From an uncultured Bacilli bacterium (GTDB lineage: Bacteria; Bacillota_I; Bacilli_A; RF39; UBA660), in contig CAJTKB010000017.1 of the NCBI GenBank assembly GCA_910576925.1, positions 1 to 26,992 of the forward strand: a stretch of DNA of 26,992 bases. Reading direction: 5' to 3'. A model generated the notes under the pieces. That model saw only the letters and a program-made list of their open reading frames with translations. It did not search any database and had not been told where the DNA came from. Each line of letters starts with the position of its first letter. The first letter of the stretch is position 1. Below are positions 1 to 7,630 of the stretch, one piece after another. A program made the translations under genes and the position numbers.

Positions 1-40
1 TCTATTTTATCATGGAGAGATCCTATTTACACAGTTTTAT

Positions 41-211
41 TTACAGACTCATTTTCTCATCACACTGATTAATTCTTTTAATTATTTGCTCTTCGAGATT
101 TTGATAATCATTATATTTTTGTATTTCCATACTTAGTTTATGTATTATTTTATAATTTTTTTCATCTATCATGATATTAACCCTCGCATAAATTTTCTTA
201 TATACTATCAT
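41..211 (-). CDS. possible small ribbon-helix-helix-like protein (56 aa)
   Basis: A short open frame reads MIVYKKIYARVNIMID and continues to a TAA at 41-43. The order of a short strand (RVNIMI), an amphipathic helix, a polar turn (KYNDYQN) and a second helix (LEEQIIKRINQ) resembles the ribbon-helix-helix fold of CopG/Arc-type DNA-binding proteins, but I do not recognise a specific family. Starting at 211 keeps the strand but has no clear ribosome binding site. An internal ATG at 172 has a GAGGG about 9 bases upstream and would give 43 aa without the strand. It lies downstream of the ABC-F gene on the same strand. It could be a chance frame in AT-rich DNA or the remains of a larger gene. Confidence 0.35.
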   Translation of the reverse strand: MIVYKKIYARVNIMIDEKNYKIIHKLSMEIQKYNDYQNLEEQIIKRINQCDEKMSL

Positions 212-230
212 ATATGATAAAGTTTAGCAA
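202..230 (-). promoter_or_regulatory. possible promoter with a 14-bp palindrome in the spacer
   Basis: On the minus strand a TTGCTA (225-230) and a TAGTAT (202-207) are 17 bases apart. A perfect palindrome, TATCATATATGATA, occupies 206-219, overlapping the spacer and -10, as an operator would. This promoter would favour the 172 start of the small frame, because the 211 start lies inside it. AT-rich DNA yields such matches often. Confidence 0.3.
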
Positions 231-296
231 ATATTATAAGTTTATCCTGAGTATTTAGTATATAAACAAGGAAATGAAGAATAATTGTGTTCTTTA

Positions 297-1898
297 TTAC
301 AATTTATTTTGACTCTCTTTTTCTAAAAATTCATCAAATTGTAAATATCTATCTATAATCTTACCATTTTCTTCTATTTTTATTATTCTATTTGATACTG
401 TACTATTTAATTCATGATCACGACTTGTAAATATTAACTCCCCTGTAAAGTTCTCTAGACTTTTATTAAGAGATGTTATACTCTCAAGATCTAAATGATT
501 GGTTGGTTCATCAAGTATTAAGAAATTAGGATGTGAAAGCATCATTTTAGATAACATACAACGAGCCTTTTCACCTCCTGATAAAACTCCTACTTTTTTA
601 AATACATCTTCTTTAGAAAATAACATTCTACCTAAAAAGCTTCTAAGTACAGTTTCATCTTTTATATCATAAAACTGACCAATCCATTCCATTATACTTT
701 TATCTTTTTCTTCGAAAAGATTAGAATTATCTTGAGGAAGATATGCTTTATTTATTGTCTTACCCCAAATAACTTCTCCAGTATAATCAGTATCAAGACC
801 CATTAAGATATTAAATAAGCAAGTCTTCTTTGTATCATCATCACAAATAATATTTATTTTATCTCCCGCTTGAACTGTAAAACTTATTTTATCAAATATT
901 ATCCTACCGCCTATTTTCTTTGTAAGTTTCCCAACAGTTAGTATTTCCTTACCATGAGGTTCCTCTATTTTAAATTCAATAAATGGATATTTTCTAGAAG
1001 ATGGTGTTAATGTTTCAAGTTCGATATTTTCAAGCATTTTCTTACGTGAGGTTGCTTGTTTTGACTTAGAAGCATTTGCCGAAAACCTTGCAATAAAGTC
1101 TTGTAATTCTTTAATTTTTTCTTCTTTTTTCTTATTAGACTCTTTTATTTGTTTTTGTAAAAGCTCACTAGACTCATACCAGAAATCATAATTTCCAATA
1201 TAAAGTTTTATTTTTCCATAATCAATATCTGCTATATGAGTACAAACTTTATTTAAGAAGTGTCTATCGTGTGAAACGACAATTACAGTATTATTAAAGT
1301 TAATTAAAAACTCTTCTAACCATTTAATTGCATCCAAATCCAAACTGTTAGTAGGTTCATCTAATAATAAAACATCAGGATTATCAAAAAGAGCTTGTGC
1401 AAGTAATACCTTTACTCTTAATTTTACAGAAACTTCCTTCATAAGACTATAATGAAGAGACTCTGGTACTCCTAAATTATTAAGAAGAGTTGCAGCATTA
1501 GCTTCTTGATTCCAACCATCTAAATCAATAAACTCACTCTCTAGTTCTGCAAGACGAATTCCATCACTATCTGAAAATTCTGTTTGACTATATAACTTAT
1601 TCTTTTCTTCAATAATGCTCCATAGCTTTTCGTTTCCCATTAAAACAGTATTTATAATACTAACTTCATCATACATATAATGATCCTGTTTCAAAAAAGA
1701 TATTCTTTTTCCTTTTTCTAAATAAACTTCACCTGTAGTTGTTTCCAATTCTTTAGAAAGTATTTTTAAAAAAGTTGATTTTCCCGCTCCATTAGCACCT
1801 ATTAATCCATAACAAGCACCATCCTGAAACTTTAAATTTACATCTTCAAATAATGTTCTTGTACCAAATCTTAAACTTACATTACGAACCTCTAACAT
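297..1898 (-). CDS. ykpA: ABC-F ATPase, YkpA/YbiT type, with one degraded ATP site
   Basis: A 533-aa soluble protein with two ATP-binding cassettes and no membrane segment, so ABC-F. These proteins act on the ribosome or in translation; the exact role of YkpA is not settled. The linker motif RFSANASKSKQATSRKKML (about 272-289) and the NYDFWYESS stretch are typical of B. subtilis YkpA and E. coli YbiT. Cassette 1 has Walker A GANGAGKS (34-41), Walker B LLLDE (177-181) and SHD (209-211), but its signature position reads VSVKLRV. Cassette 2 has an intact signature LSGGEKAR (439-446) and Walker B (460-464), but its Walker A position reads CDDDTKKT (352-359) and its H-switch is SRD (R493). The start at 1898 is chosen because GAGGTGAT lies just upstream; an upstream start would add 19 unrelated residues. 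It probably has its own promoter behind the preceding terminator. Confidence 0.95.
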   Translation of the reverse strand: MLEVRNVSLRFGTRTLFEDVNLKFQDGACYGLIGANGAGKSTFLKILSKELETTTGEVYLEKGKRISFLKQDHYMYDEVSIINTVLMGNEKLWSIIEEKNKLYSQTEFSDSDGIRLAELESEFIDLDGWNQEANAATLLNNLGVPESLHYSLMKEVSVKLRVKVLLAQALFDNPDVLLLDEPTNSLDLDAIKWLEEFLINFNNTVIVVSHDRHFLNKVCTHIADIDYGKIKLYIGNYDFWYESSELLQKQIKESNKKKEEKIKELQDFIARFSANASKSKQATSRKKMLENIELETLTPSSRKYPFIEFKIEEPHGKEILTVGKLTKKIGGRIIFDKISFTVQAGDKINIICDDDTKKTCLFNILMGLDTDYTGEVIWGKTINKAYLPQDNSNLFEEKDKSIMEWIGQFYDIKDETVLRSFLGRMLFSKEDVFKKVGVLSGGEKARCMLSKMMLSHPNFLILDEPTNHLDLESITSLNKSLENFTGELIFTSRDHELNSTVSNRIIKIEENGKIIDRYLQFDEFLEKESQNKL

Positions 1899-1921
1899 TA
1901 TAATCACCTCAAACACGTATA

Positions 1922-1950
1922 ATTTTACCCTAAAAATATAAAAAAGACAA
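1922..1950 (-). promoter_or_regulatory. candidate promoter for the ABC-F gene
   Basis: On the minus strand TTGTCT (1945-1950) and TAAAAT (1922-1927) are 17 bases apart, 24 bases upstream of the ABC-F start at 1898. The -35 overlaps the terminator stem of the preceding gene. Both hexamers are only fair matches. Confidence 0.4.
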
Positions 1951-1966
1951 GTCAATGTTTTGTCTT
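1931..1966 (-). terminator. intrinsic terminator of the OLE-oapA-kinase unit
   Basis: AAGACAA/TTGTCTT form a 7-bp stem (1944-1950 with 1960-1966) around a 9-base loop, followed on the minus strand by TTTTTTATATTTTT. The stem overlaps the TGA stop of the second kinase-like gene. The low GC of the stem makes it a weak to moderate terminator. Confidence 0.6.
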
Positions 1967-2659
1967 AACTTTAATATATTCCCCTAAATTTTCTTCTTTT
2001 ATATCATCTACTAAATATTCTAACAAATTAGGATACATACTCTCTTTATAACCACTTAAAATATTTTCTTTTAATACTTTATACTTCTTTCTATCATTAG
2101 TTAAATTGCATACACTAACATATAAAATTTGAGAAAGCAAAAATTCAGCAATTCTCTCCATATTAAGAGCATAAGTTACTATCTCATCAAAATTATCAAC
2201 TTTCTTATAACTTCCTGGATCTGTTAAATATATTCCATTATGAAAAGAAACATTATCTACTGATAAATCATCTAATAAAATACAGTTATCACAAAAAAGA
2301 ATAACATCATCTTTTAACAAGTTTAACTCTTCTTTTAAATTATCTTTATTTAAATACAATAAGTTATCAAGTCCTAAATCATCTATGTACTGTGTTTTAT
2401 ATCCCTCAATTTTTCTTTTCTTATTTAAAAGTATATCATTTGGAGTAAGTATTCTTTTAGTAGTAATATTACTTAAATATAAAGCATCATTTTTATTTAA
2501 TCTCGCTTTTGTACAAAATGGCTTATAAAACTTAACAGCATATCCTTTAATTAAATAAACCTTTCCTTCCAGCCCTTCTCCAATAAGTCTATCTTTTTGC
2601 ATATTATAGTTAACATTATACCTAACTTTTTTATTTTCTTTTAACCAAAGATATTCCAT
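1952..2659 (-). CDS. small protein-kinase-like protein, second of a tandem pair
   Basis: A 235-aa soluble protein with the core signatures of a protein-kinase fold: glycine loop GEGLEGKV (27-34), AVK lysine (K43), catalytic loop LDDLSVDN (D131 and N136) and a DPG in place of DFG (D147). All residues expected for ATP binding and phosphotransfer are therefore present, although the protein is shorter than a normal 250-300-residue kinase domain and the C-lobe is reduced. The substrate is unknown; small-molecule or antibiotic-type kinases share these motifs. A strong purine run, AGGGGGG, precedes the ATG. It is paralogous to the gene just upstream (2682-3392), with 22 bases between them, and both follow the OLE RNA and oapA in one direction. 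The gene ends in TGA, which supports the standard code. Confidence 0.85.
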   Translation of the reverse strand: MEYLWLKENKKVRYNVNYNMQKDRLIGEGLEGKVYLIKGYAVKFYKPFCTKARLNKNDALYLSNITTKRILTPNDILLNKKRKIEGYKTQYIDDLGLDNLLYLNKDNLKEELNLLKDDVILFCDNCILLDDLSVDNVSFHNGIYLTDPGSYKKVDNFDEIVTYALNMERIAEFLLSQILYVSVCNLTNDRKKYKVLKENILSGYKESMYPNLLEYLVDDIKEENLGEYIKVKTKH

Positions 2660-2681
2660 ATTCCCCCCTAAATATTACTAA

Positions 2682-3392
2682 CTATTTTATTAAATACTTA
2701 GCTAAAGTCTTTTCTTTTATTTCTTTATCTATAAATTCTACAACATCAGGATAATCACTTTTACTATAACGATTATAAACATTCATAGCTGTAGCCTTAG
2801 CTTCTCTCTTATTATGAGTGAAATAATATTTACCACCATATATTATTTCATATAATAACCATCTATTAAACCTAAACATATTATCTTTATATATAAAATC
2901 TTTACTACTATTATTAATGAATTCAAAACTACCTGGATCGATAAAATAAATACCTTTATTAAAACTAAAATTGCCAAAATGAAAGTCATCTGTTCTAACA
3001 TTATTTTCAGATAAAATCTTTATATCATTTCTTAGTATCTTTGCTTCTTTTTTTAAATGACAGATATCCCATTCTAATAAATACTTTATACCTAGATTTC
3101 TTATATAAATAGACTTATAGGCAACAAGATTTCTATTCTCATCAAGTAATAAAGAATCATCATCATTACCTGGAAAAATAATTCTATCTGTTTGTATTTT
3201 TCTTAATTTAATAGCAGTATCTAAATCTAGTCTATCTTTAAGTATTCTAGGATGATATACTTTAAGTACTCTTTCTCCTTCTTTATATACAACTCCCTCA
3301 TTGCCCATACCACAGATATTAAATTGCTGTATTATAATATCAATTATATTATATATAACTTTGTTTCCACTTAATGTATAATATTGCTTCAT
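2682..3392 (-). CDS. small protein-kinase-like protein, first of a tandem pair
   Basis: A 236-aa soluble protein. Kinase-type motifs: glycine loop GMGNEGVV (28-35), VLKV lysine (K44), catalytic loop TDDFHFGN (D136 and N141, spaced as in its neighbour) and DPGSF (D152). The neighbour shares the same order of motifs, the polar insert between the loops and the DPGS/DPGSF block, so the pair arose by an old duplication; they are now clearly diverged. The ATG at 3392 is preferred because GGTGAG lies 8 bases upstream; a TTG at 3404 would add four residues. It begins 17 bases after the end of oapA, so it is probably co-transcribed with it. The target of phosphorylation cannot be read from sequence. 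Confidence 0.85.
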   Translation of the reverse strand: MKQYYTLSGNKVIYNIIDIIIQQFNICGMGNEGVVYKEGERVLKVYHPRILKDRLDLDTAIKLRKIQTDRIIFPGNDDDSLLLDENRNLVAYKSIYIRNLGIKYLLEWDICHLKKEAKILRNDIKILSENNVRTDDFHFGNFSFNKGIYFIDPGSFEFINNSSKDFIYKDNMFRFNRWLLYEIIYGGKYYFTHNKREAKATAMNVYNRYSKSDYPDVVEFIDKEIKEKTLAKYLIK

Positions 3393-3409
3393 AATTCTCA
3401 CCAACCATA

Positions 3410-4003
3410 TTACTTTCTATAAAAATATGAAATAATTTTAGCAAACTCATATAAAATAATATTACTTTTATTTATAGCAAAACTTTTTCCAATAGCTTTC
3501 CCAGTTATTGTAATAGATGCTATGATAGCGGTTGTAAGTAGTGTAATTACTAACGGATTAATATTAGTAATACTAATTAAGGTAGTTGCAATAACAACTC
3601 CACTAGAACCTGATATAACACCACAAATATCCCCTATTACATCACAACAAAATGAAGATACTTTATCAGCATTTTTTTTAAACTTTACAGCAATATTAGC
3701 GCCTTTTACTTTTCTTGAATTCATCGAATGAAATACCTTCTCATCACTTGATGTAACACTAACTCCTACTATATCAAAAATTATGCCAAGTAAAATAAAT
3801 ACTAATGTAATTACTATTGATATTAACAAGTTAACATTATTTAACATAATCTCACTAAATAAAGACATAAAAAGTGATATCAAAAAAGACATAATCGCTA
3901 TTGTAAATATCCATTTTACATTAACAGTCTCTTTATTCTTCTTTTCTTTTTTTCTTGTCTGAACTAATAAGTTTTTAAATACATTTTCACGTTTTAATTT
4001 CAT
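3410..4003 (-). CDS. oapA: four-span membrane protein, probable OapA (OLE RNA partner)
   Basis: A 197-aa (~22 kDa) protein with a very basic N-terminus (1-30) and four hydrophobic segments at about 31-53, 58-82, 125-148 and 150-172. The first and second halves each carry two spans. Conserved-looking loop sequence lies between spans 2 and 3: FDIVGVSVTSSDE, FHSMNSRKVKGA, NADKVSSFC and CDVIGDICG. The size, four spans, basic charge and position directly downstream of a ~590-nt structured RNA all fit OapA, the membrane protein that binds OLE RNA at the inner membrane. From memory, OapA function depends on an Asp and a Gly three residues apart, which D121/G124 here would match. Related proteins are sometimes auto-named as CorB-like. 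AAGAGG precedes the ATG. The name rests on recall and context, not on a search. Confidence 0.72.
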   Translation of the reverse strand: MKLKRENVFKNLLVQTRKKEKKNKETVNVKWIFTIAIMSFLISLFMSLFSEIMLNNVNLLISIVITLVFILLGIIFDIVGVSVTSSDEKVFHSMNSRKVKGANIAVKFKKNADKVSSFCCDVIGDICGVISGSSGVVIATTLISITNINPLVITLLTTAIIASITITGKAIGKSFAINKSNIILYEFAKIISYFYRK

Positions 4004-4025
4004 TTCTATTTATACCTCTTAAAAC

Positions 4026-4612
4026 AAAAAAATTAATGGCTTCTTATATGGTTAACTTTGAGTCTTAGGTCAAGTAGGATTTCCCTATTTTCTACAGACC
4101 GTTACCAGTCTTGCGGTTCCCCTTTAAAGAAAATAGTATAGAAACTATACGACTTGATTACCACTTAGTACCCACTGCAATCCCATATTAGAGTACACTC
4201 TAGGAGATTTCCTCAACAGGACTTTATTATTAATTCTTTTTTGCAAGAGTAATTTCATAGTAAACTATATTAAAAATGGCCATTTTTAATATAATCCATA
4301 TACTAATCCCAAAGCTCTCACTCAAGACAAGCTACACTACTCATAACTTTCGCCACAAAGTAGGTTCAATCCCATTTCGTAATAAGTCCGTCAGAACTAG
4401 TTCGTATAGGCTTATCACATAAATAGGTCTCCACGAACTATGGGTCGAATGATATATGCCATTATATCCTGCCCATAATTCTCATCTCCAGCATCCACCC
4501 CAGATTGGGCATCCAAAGCAAACACCAAAGGTTTCACAGATATGCTCTTTAATGGTAGTTTATCCCCATCTTCATAATAAAGTTACTGACTAGAATAATG
4601 TGCCACTAACTA
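4026..4612 (-). ncRNA. ole: large structured RNA, probable OLE RNA
   Basis: This gene-free stretch is richer in G and C than its surroundings and carries many helices. The ends pair: TTAGTGGC (4602-4609) with GCCATTAA (4033-4040), 8 bp with one G-U, followed at once by seven U (4026-4032). Internal helices include TGCCCA/TGGGCA (4506-4511 with 4470-4475), TAGTTCGT/ACGAACTA (4433-4440 with 4398-4405), a perfect 14-bp hairpin (4266-4293), and near the 3' end nested stems 4152-4157/4070-4075, 4146-4150/4136-4140 and 4128-4136/4085-4093, the last enclosing ACCG/CGGT. A consensus promoter sits just upstream. The length (~590 nt), the autonomous promoter and the four-span protein gene immediately downstream fit OLE (ornate large extremophilic) RNA, a membrane-bound RNP linked to stress and Mg2+ responses. 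RNase P RNA and tmRNA hallmarks are absent. A covariance-model search would settle the name; that it is a structured RNA is firmer. Confidence 0.72.
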
Positions 4613-4618
4613 GGACAA

Positions 4619-4647
4619 ATTATAACATAAAACTAGCATTTTGTCAA
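4619..4647 (-). promoter_or_regulatory. consensus sigma-A promoter of the OLE-like RNA
   Basis: A perfect -35 TTGACA (4642-4647) and a perfect -10 TATAAT (4619-4624) lie 17 bases apart, with TGT before the -10 (extended -10). The predicted start at about 4611-4616 is just outside the terminal helix of the RNA. It is the best promoter in the window and suggests strong expression. Confidence 0.88.
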
Positions 4648-4698
4648 TTGTCCTACCATATTATATGATAATATAACACTTTTACTACAAATAAAATT

Positions 4699-6207
4699 TT
4701 AACTATTTCTTATAATTAGACTTTTACCCGTCATTTCAATAGGCTTATCTATTTCTAATAATTCCAAAATAGTAGGTGCTATATCAGCAAGTATTCCATC
4801 ACGAAGTTTAATATTATCTTTTGTTATAATAAAAGGAACAGAATTAGTTGTATGACTTGTTACAATATTCCCATCTTTATCTAACATTTCCTCACAATTT
4901 CCATGATCTGCTGTTATAATCATAACTCCACCTAAACTAGAAAGTTTTCTATATATTTTTTCAAGACATCCATCAACTGTTTCAACTGCCTTAATCGCTG
5001 CATCTAAAACACCAGTATGTCCTAACATATCACCATTAGCAAAATTTAAAATTATCAAATCATACTTTTCCATCTCTTTTAATAATGAATCAGTTACCTC
5101 ATTTGCACTCATATCTGGTTTCAAATCATATGTAGCAACTTTAGGAGATGGAATTAATATTTTAGTTTCATTTTCATAATTTATTTCTTTTCCACCATCA
5201 AAGAAAAAAGTAACATGAGCATACTTCTCAGTTTCAGCAATTCTTAGTTGATTTAAATTATTCTTACATACATATTCCCCCAAAGTATTTGTAAGAATCG
5301 GATCCGAAAAAGCATATGGAGCTTTAACTGATTCTACAACTGGCATCATAGTAACTACTTTAACATTATTAAATTTTTTAACGGACATATCATTAAAATC
5401 TTTATTAGTAATAGCAGTTAACAATTCTCTAAGCCTATCTTTTCTATAATTAAAAACAATTACACCATCATCTTCTGATAAAACTCCTTCTCTATCAAAT
5501 AAAGTAGGAATAATAAACTCATCTGTTACACCATCTTTATAATTTAAATTTATATATTCTTTAACAGTATTATTAGTAAATCCCCCTTCTCCTACTATTA
5601 CATCATAACTTTTCTTTAATCTGTCATAATTATTGTCCCTATCCATAGCATAATATCTTCCACTTATAGTTGCAATACTTCCTATTCCTAACAATTTTAA
5701 TTTTTCTTCCACCTTAGAAATATACGAATAAGAACTAGTAGGAGAAACATCACGACCATCTGTAAAAAGATGTAAATATAATCTTTCTATATTCTCTTTT
5801 TTACACATTTCTAAAAGTGCAATCAAATGATTTATATGTGAATGAACTCCTCCATCACTAATAAGACCCATAATATGTAGTCTAGATTTATTTTTCTTTG
5901 TATGCTCTATAACTTTTAATAATTCTCTATTTTCAAAAAAAGAATTATCTTCAATACTTTTATTTATAAGTTCTAAAGGTTGATAGACTATTCTTCCAGC
6001 TCCTATATTCATATGTCCTACTTCACTATTTCCCATTTGTCCTTCTGGTAAACCTACTTCTCTTCCTGATGCAACAAGCTTACTATGTGGATATTTATCC
6101 CACAACATATTAAAGGTTTTATTATCTGCTAAATTAACTGCATTTCCATAATCTTCTTTTCTTAGTCCATAACCATCCAGTATTGTTAATATTACAGGTT
6201 TACTCAT
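4699..6207 (-). CDS. gpmI: 2,3-bisphosphoglycerate-independent phosphoglycerate mutase
   Basis: A 502-aa cytoplasmic enzyme that interconverts 3- and 2-phosphoglycerate in glycolysis using two metal ions and a phosphoserine intermediate. Family hallmarks: N-terminal ILDGYG with metal ligand D11, the nucleophile in GNSEVGH (S61), DGRDVSP and SGRYYAMDRD of the phosphotransferase insert, then NGDMLGHTG and TADHGNCEEM for the second metal site. The length is normal for the family. AGGAGGG precedes the ATG. It starts 12 bases after the ATPase gene upstream, so the two are likely co-transcribed from the promoter at 7530-7558. No good terminator is visible between its stop and the OLE promoter. Confidence 0.98.
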   Translation of the reverse strand: MSKPVILTILDGYGLRKEDYGNAVNLADNKTFNMLWDKYPHSKLVASGREVGLPEGQMGNSEVGHMNIGAGRIVYQPLELINKSIEDNSFFENRELLKVIEHTKKNKSRLHIMGLISDGGVHSHINHLIALLEMCKKENIERLYLHLFTDGRDVSPTSSYSYISKVEEKLKLLGIGSIATISGRYYAMDRDNNYDRLKKSYDVIVGEGGFTNNTVKEYINLNYKDGVTDEFIIPTLFDREGVLSEDDGVIVFNYRKDRLRELLTAITNKDFNDMSVKKFNNVKVVTMMPVVESVKAPYAFSDPILTNTLGEYVCKNNLNQLRIAETEKYAHVTFFFDGGKEINYENETKILIPSPKVATYDLKPDMSANEVTDSLLKEMEKYDLIILNFANGDMLGHTGVLDAAIKAVETVDGCLEKIYRKLSSLGGVMIITADHGNCEEMLDKDGNIVTSHTTNSVPFIITKDNIKLRDGILADIAPTILELLEIDKPIEMTGKSLIIRNS

Positions 6208-6219
6208 AAACTTTCCCTC

Positions 6220-7497
6220 CTAATATTTTTTATCATTTAAACAAAAAGTCGCATAAACTGGTAAATATCTAATCTCTTTTTTTGTTGAAAAATTGTTTTC
6301 TGTAATACGATACGCTTCAAGACAAGTAAACTTCTTCATAAATACTGATAAAGATTTTGCTTTAGAATTAGAAATTGTAACTATCTCTATCGGAATAATT
6401 TTTCCCATTCTATTTTGCATTACAAAATTAACTTCAGCTTTTCCTTCTGATTGATAATAATAAAGAGGATACCCTGCTTCAGAAAGCGTTTTTGCAATAT
6501 GATTCTCATATAATGTTGCTTTTATTTTTTCATTTGTTAGTAAATCTCTTTTAGTTAAATGTAACATTGAATAAAGTATTCCTTCATCATTCATATATAA
6601 TTTGAAACTATCTTTTTCACGACAACTACTAAGCGGAGATTTAACCTCTTTTATTTTGTGACTTCTATAAACTAATTGATTATTTACTAGTTTCTCAATC
6701 GAAGTATTATATTCTTTAGCACGTCTTCCAAATCCTAATATACCATACTGAAATTTTTTATTATCTTTTTTTAATTGATAAGGAATTGAGTTAATTACTG
6801 ATATTCCTCTTTCAATATCTATTAAGTTTTCATTATTCGCTATTTCTTTTTTATATGTATCTAATATTTTTTGTTTTATAGCATCAATATACATTTCCCC
6901 TAATCCTTTTATATTAGCCTCAATAACTTCAGGAAGTGATCCTGTCATTATATACTCTAAAAACATATCAAGGGCCATCCTATGAAAAGGACAAGTTTTT
7001 CTTTTTTCAAAAGATTCTCTAATAAGATTAGCTAAATCTTTTTCTCCCCTAGCCCAAAGATATTCTTCAAAATCAAGTCCTGTCATTCCAATAAATTGTA
7101 ATTCTTCACCTTTAAAAGTATTTAAATTTTCTCTTCTTGAAGTAATTAAAATAATATGATATTTACTAAGACTACTTCCAAATAATTTTACTCCTTTCAC
7201 TATTTCATTATTATTAACATTATCTAATATTACTAATGTATCCTCTTCTAAAATTGTCTGACCAGAATTAAGTCCTAAATTCATAATTATTCTTTCAGGC
7301 GACTTTTCCTTATTAAAAAGATCTAATAACTGTTCATTATTATCAGCATTAAAATATACTGTATTTTTATACTCTTTTTCACCAAATTTAATAGCACTAT
7401 AAGTTTTACCAACTTGTTTGGGCCCATATATTAGTAGTGGTTTTCTAACAATATCTTTTTTCCATTTATTTAAAAATGTCATTATCTTTCGTTCCAT
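6220..7497 (-). CDS. DUF4143-type ATP-binding protein with altered motifs
   Basis: A 425-aa protein of the AAA+-like family with a C-terminal DUF4143 region, common in gut Firmicutes and of unclear function. Walker A is GPKQVGKT (25-32). The Walker B position reads LVILDNV (D92, N93), where relatives usually have Asp-Glu, so the catalytic Glu appears replaced. Near the C-terminus the restriction-nuclease-like motif is weak: EVNFVM and PIEIV where relatives typically show EVDF and an E-x-K. It may therefore bind ATP without efficient hydrolysis. GGAGGTAAC precedes the start. It has its own promoter and runs into gpmI; the pairing with a glycolytic gene is probably only positional. Confidence 0.85.
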   Translation of the reverse strand: MERKIMTFLNKWKKDIVRKPLLIYGPKQVGKTYSAIKFGEKEYKNTVYFNADNNEQLLDLFNKEKSPERIIMNLGLNSGQTILEEDTLVILDNVNNNEIVKGVKLFGSSLSKYHIILITSRRENLNTFKGEELQFIGMTGLDFEEYLWARGEKDLANLIRESFEKRKTCPFHRMALDMFLEYIMTGSLPEVIEANIKGLGEMYIDAIKQKILDTYKKEIANNENLIDIERGISVINSIPYQLKKDNKKFQYGILGFGRRAKEYNTSIEKLVNNQLVYRSHKIKEVKSPLSSCREKDSFKLYMNDEGILYSMLHLTKRDLLTNEKIKATLYENHIAKTLSEAGYPLYYYQSEGKAEVNFVMQNRMGKIIPIEIVTISNSKAKSLSVFMKKFTCLEAYRITENNFSTKKEIRYLPVYATFCLNDKKY

Positions 7498-7529
7498 AAA
7501 TTGTTACCTCCAACCATATTTCATAATTA

Positions 7530-7558
7530 ATTATATATTTTTTTAAAATTTAAGTCAA
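7530..7558 (-). promoter_or_regulatory. promoter for the ATPase-gpmI unit
   Basis: TTGACT (7553-7558) and TATAAT (7530-7535) with a 17-base spacer, about 33 bases upstream of the ATPase start codon. Confidence 0.75.
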
Positions 7559-7583
7559 GCAAAGAACAAGTACTTTACAAAAT

Positions 7584-7612
7584 AAAAAACTATATATTTA
7601 AATCAATATATA
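7584..7612 (-). terminator. AT-only hairpin terminator after the BrkB-family gene
   Basis: TATATATT and AATATATA (7605-7612 with 7591-7598) form an 8-bp stem with a 6-base loop, followed on the minus strand by GTTTTTTATTTT. The stem has no G-C pair, so the call rests on the U-run and its position 18 bases after the stop codon. Confidence 0.45.
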
Positions 7613-7630
7613 ATTTATATGATAATAAAT

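Noticed and set aside
1952..1954. Mycoplasma-type code with TGA as tryptophan
   Set aside because: Trp residues checked are TGG (for example in the sigma, OapA-like and acidic membrane proteins), and TGA ends the kinase-like gene at a sensible length next to a terminator.
3522..3731. Plus-strand open frame of 69 aa inside oapA
   Set aside because: It is antisense to a well-supported membrane protein, has no ribosome binding site and no recognisable content. The other plus-strand frames (for example 8594-8812, 12072-12302, 15090-15463, 19813-19995, 22678-22959) were dropped for the same reason.
4026..4612. RNase P RNA, tmRNA or a group II intron as identity of the structured RNA
   Set aside because: It lacks GAGGAAAGUCC and the AGAUGAUUGCC/ACAGAAC parts of RNase P RNA. 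It has no tRNA-like ends or tag frame of tmRNA, and no domain V or GUGYG start of a group II intron.
4648..4698. Terminator after gpmI
   Set aside because: Only an AT-only imperfect hairpin (around ATATTATCATATAATAT) is present and no U-run follows it.
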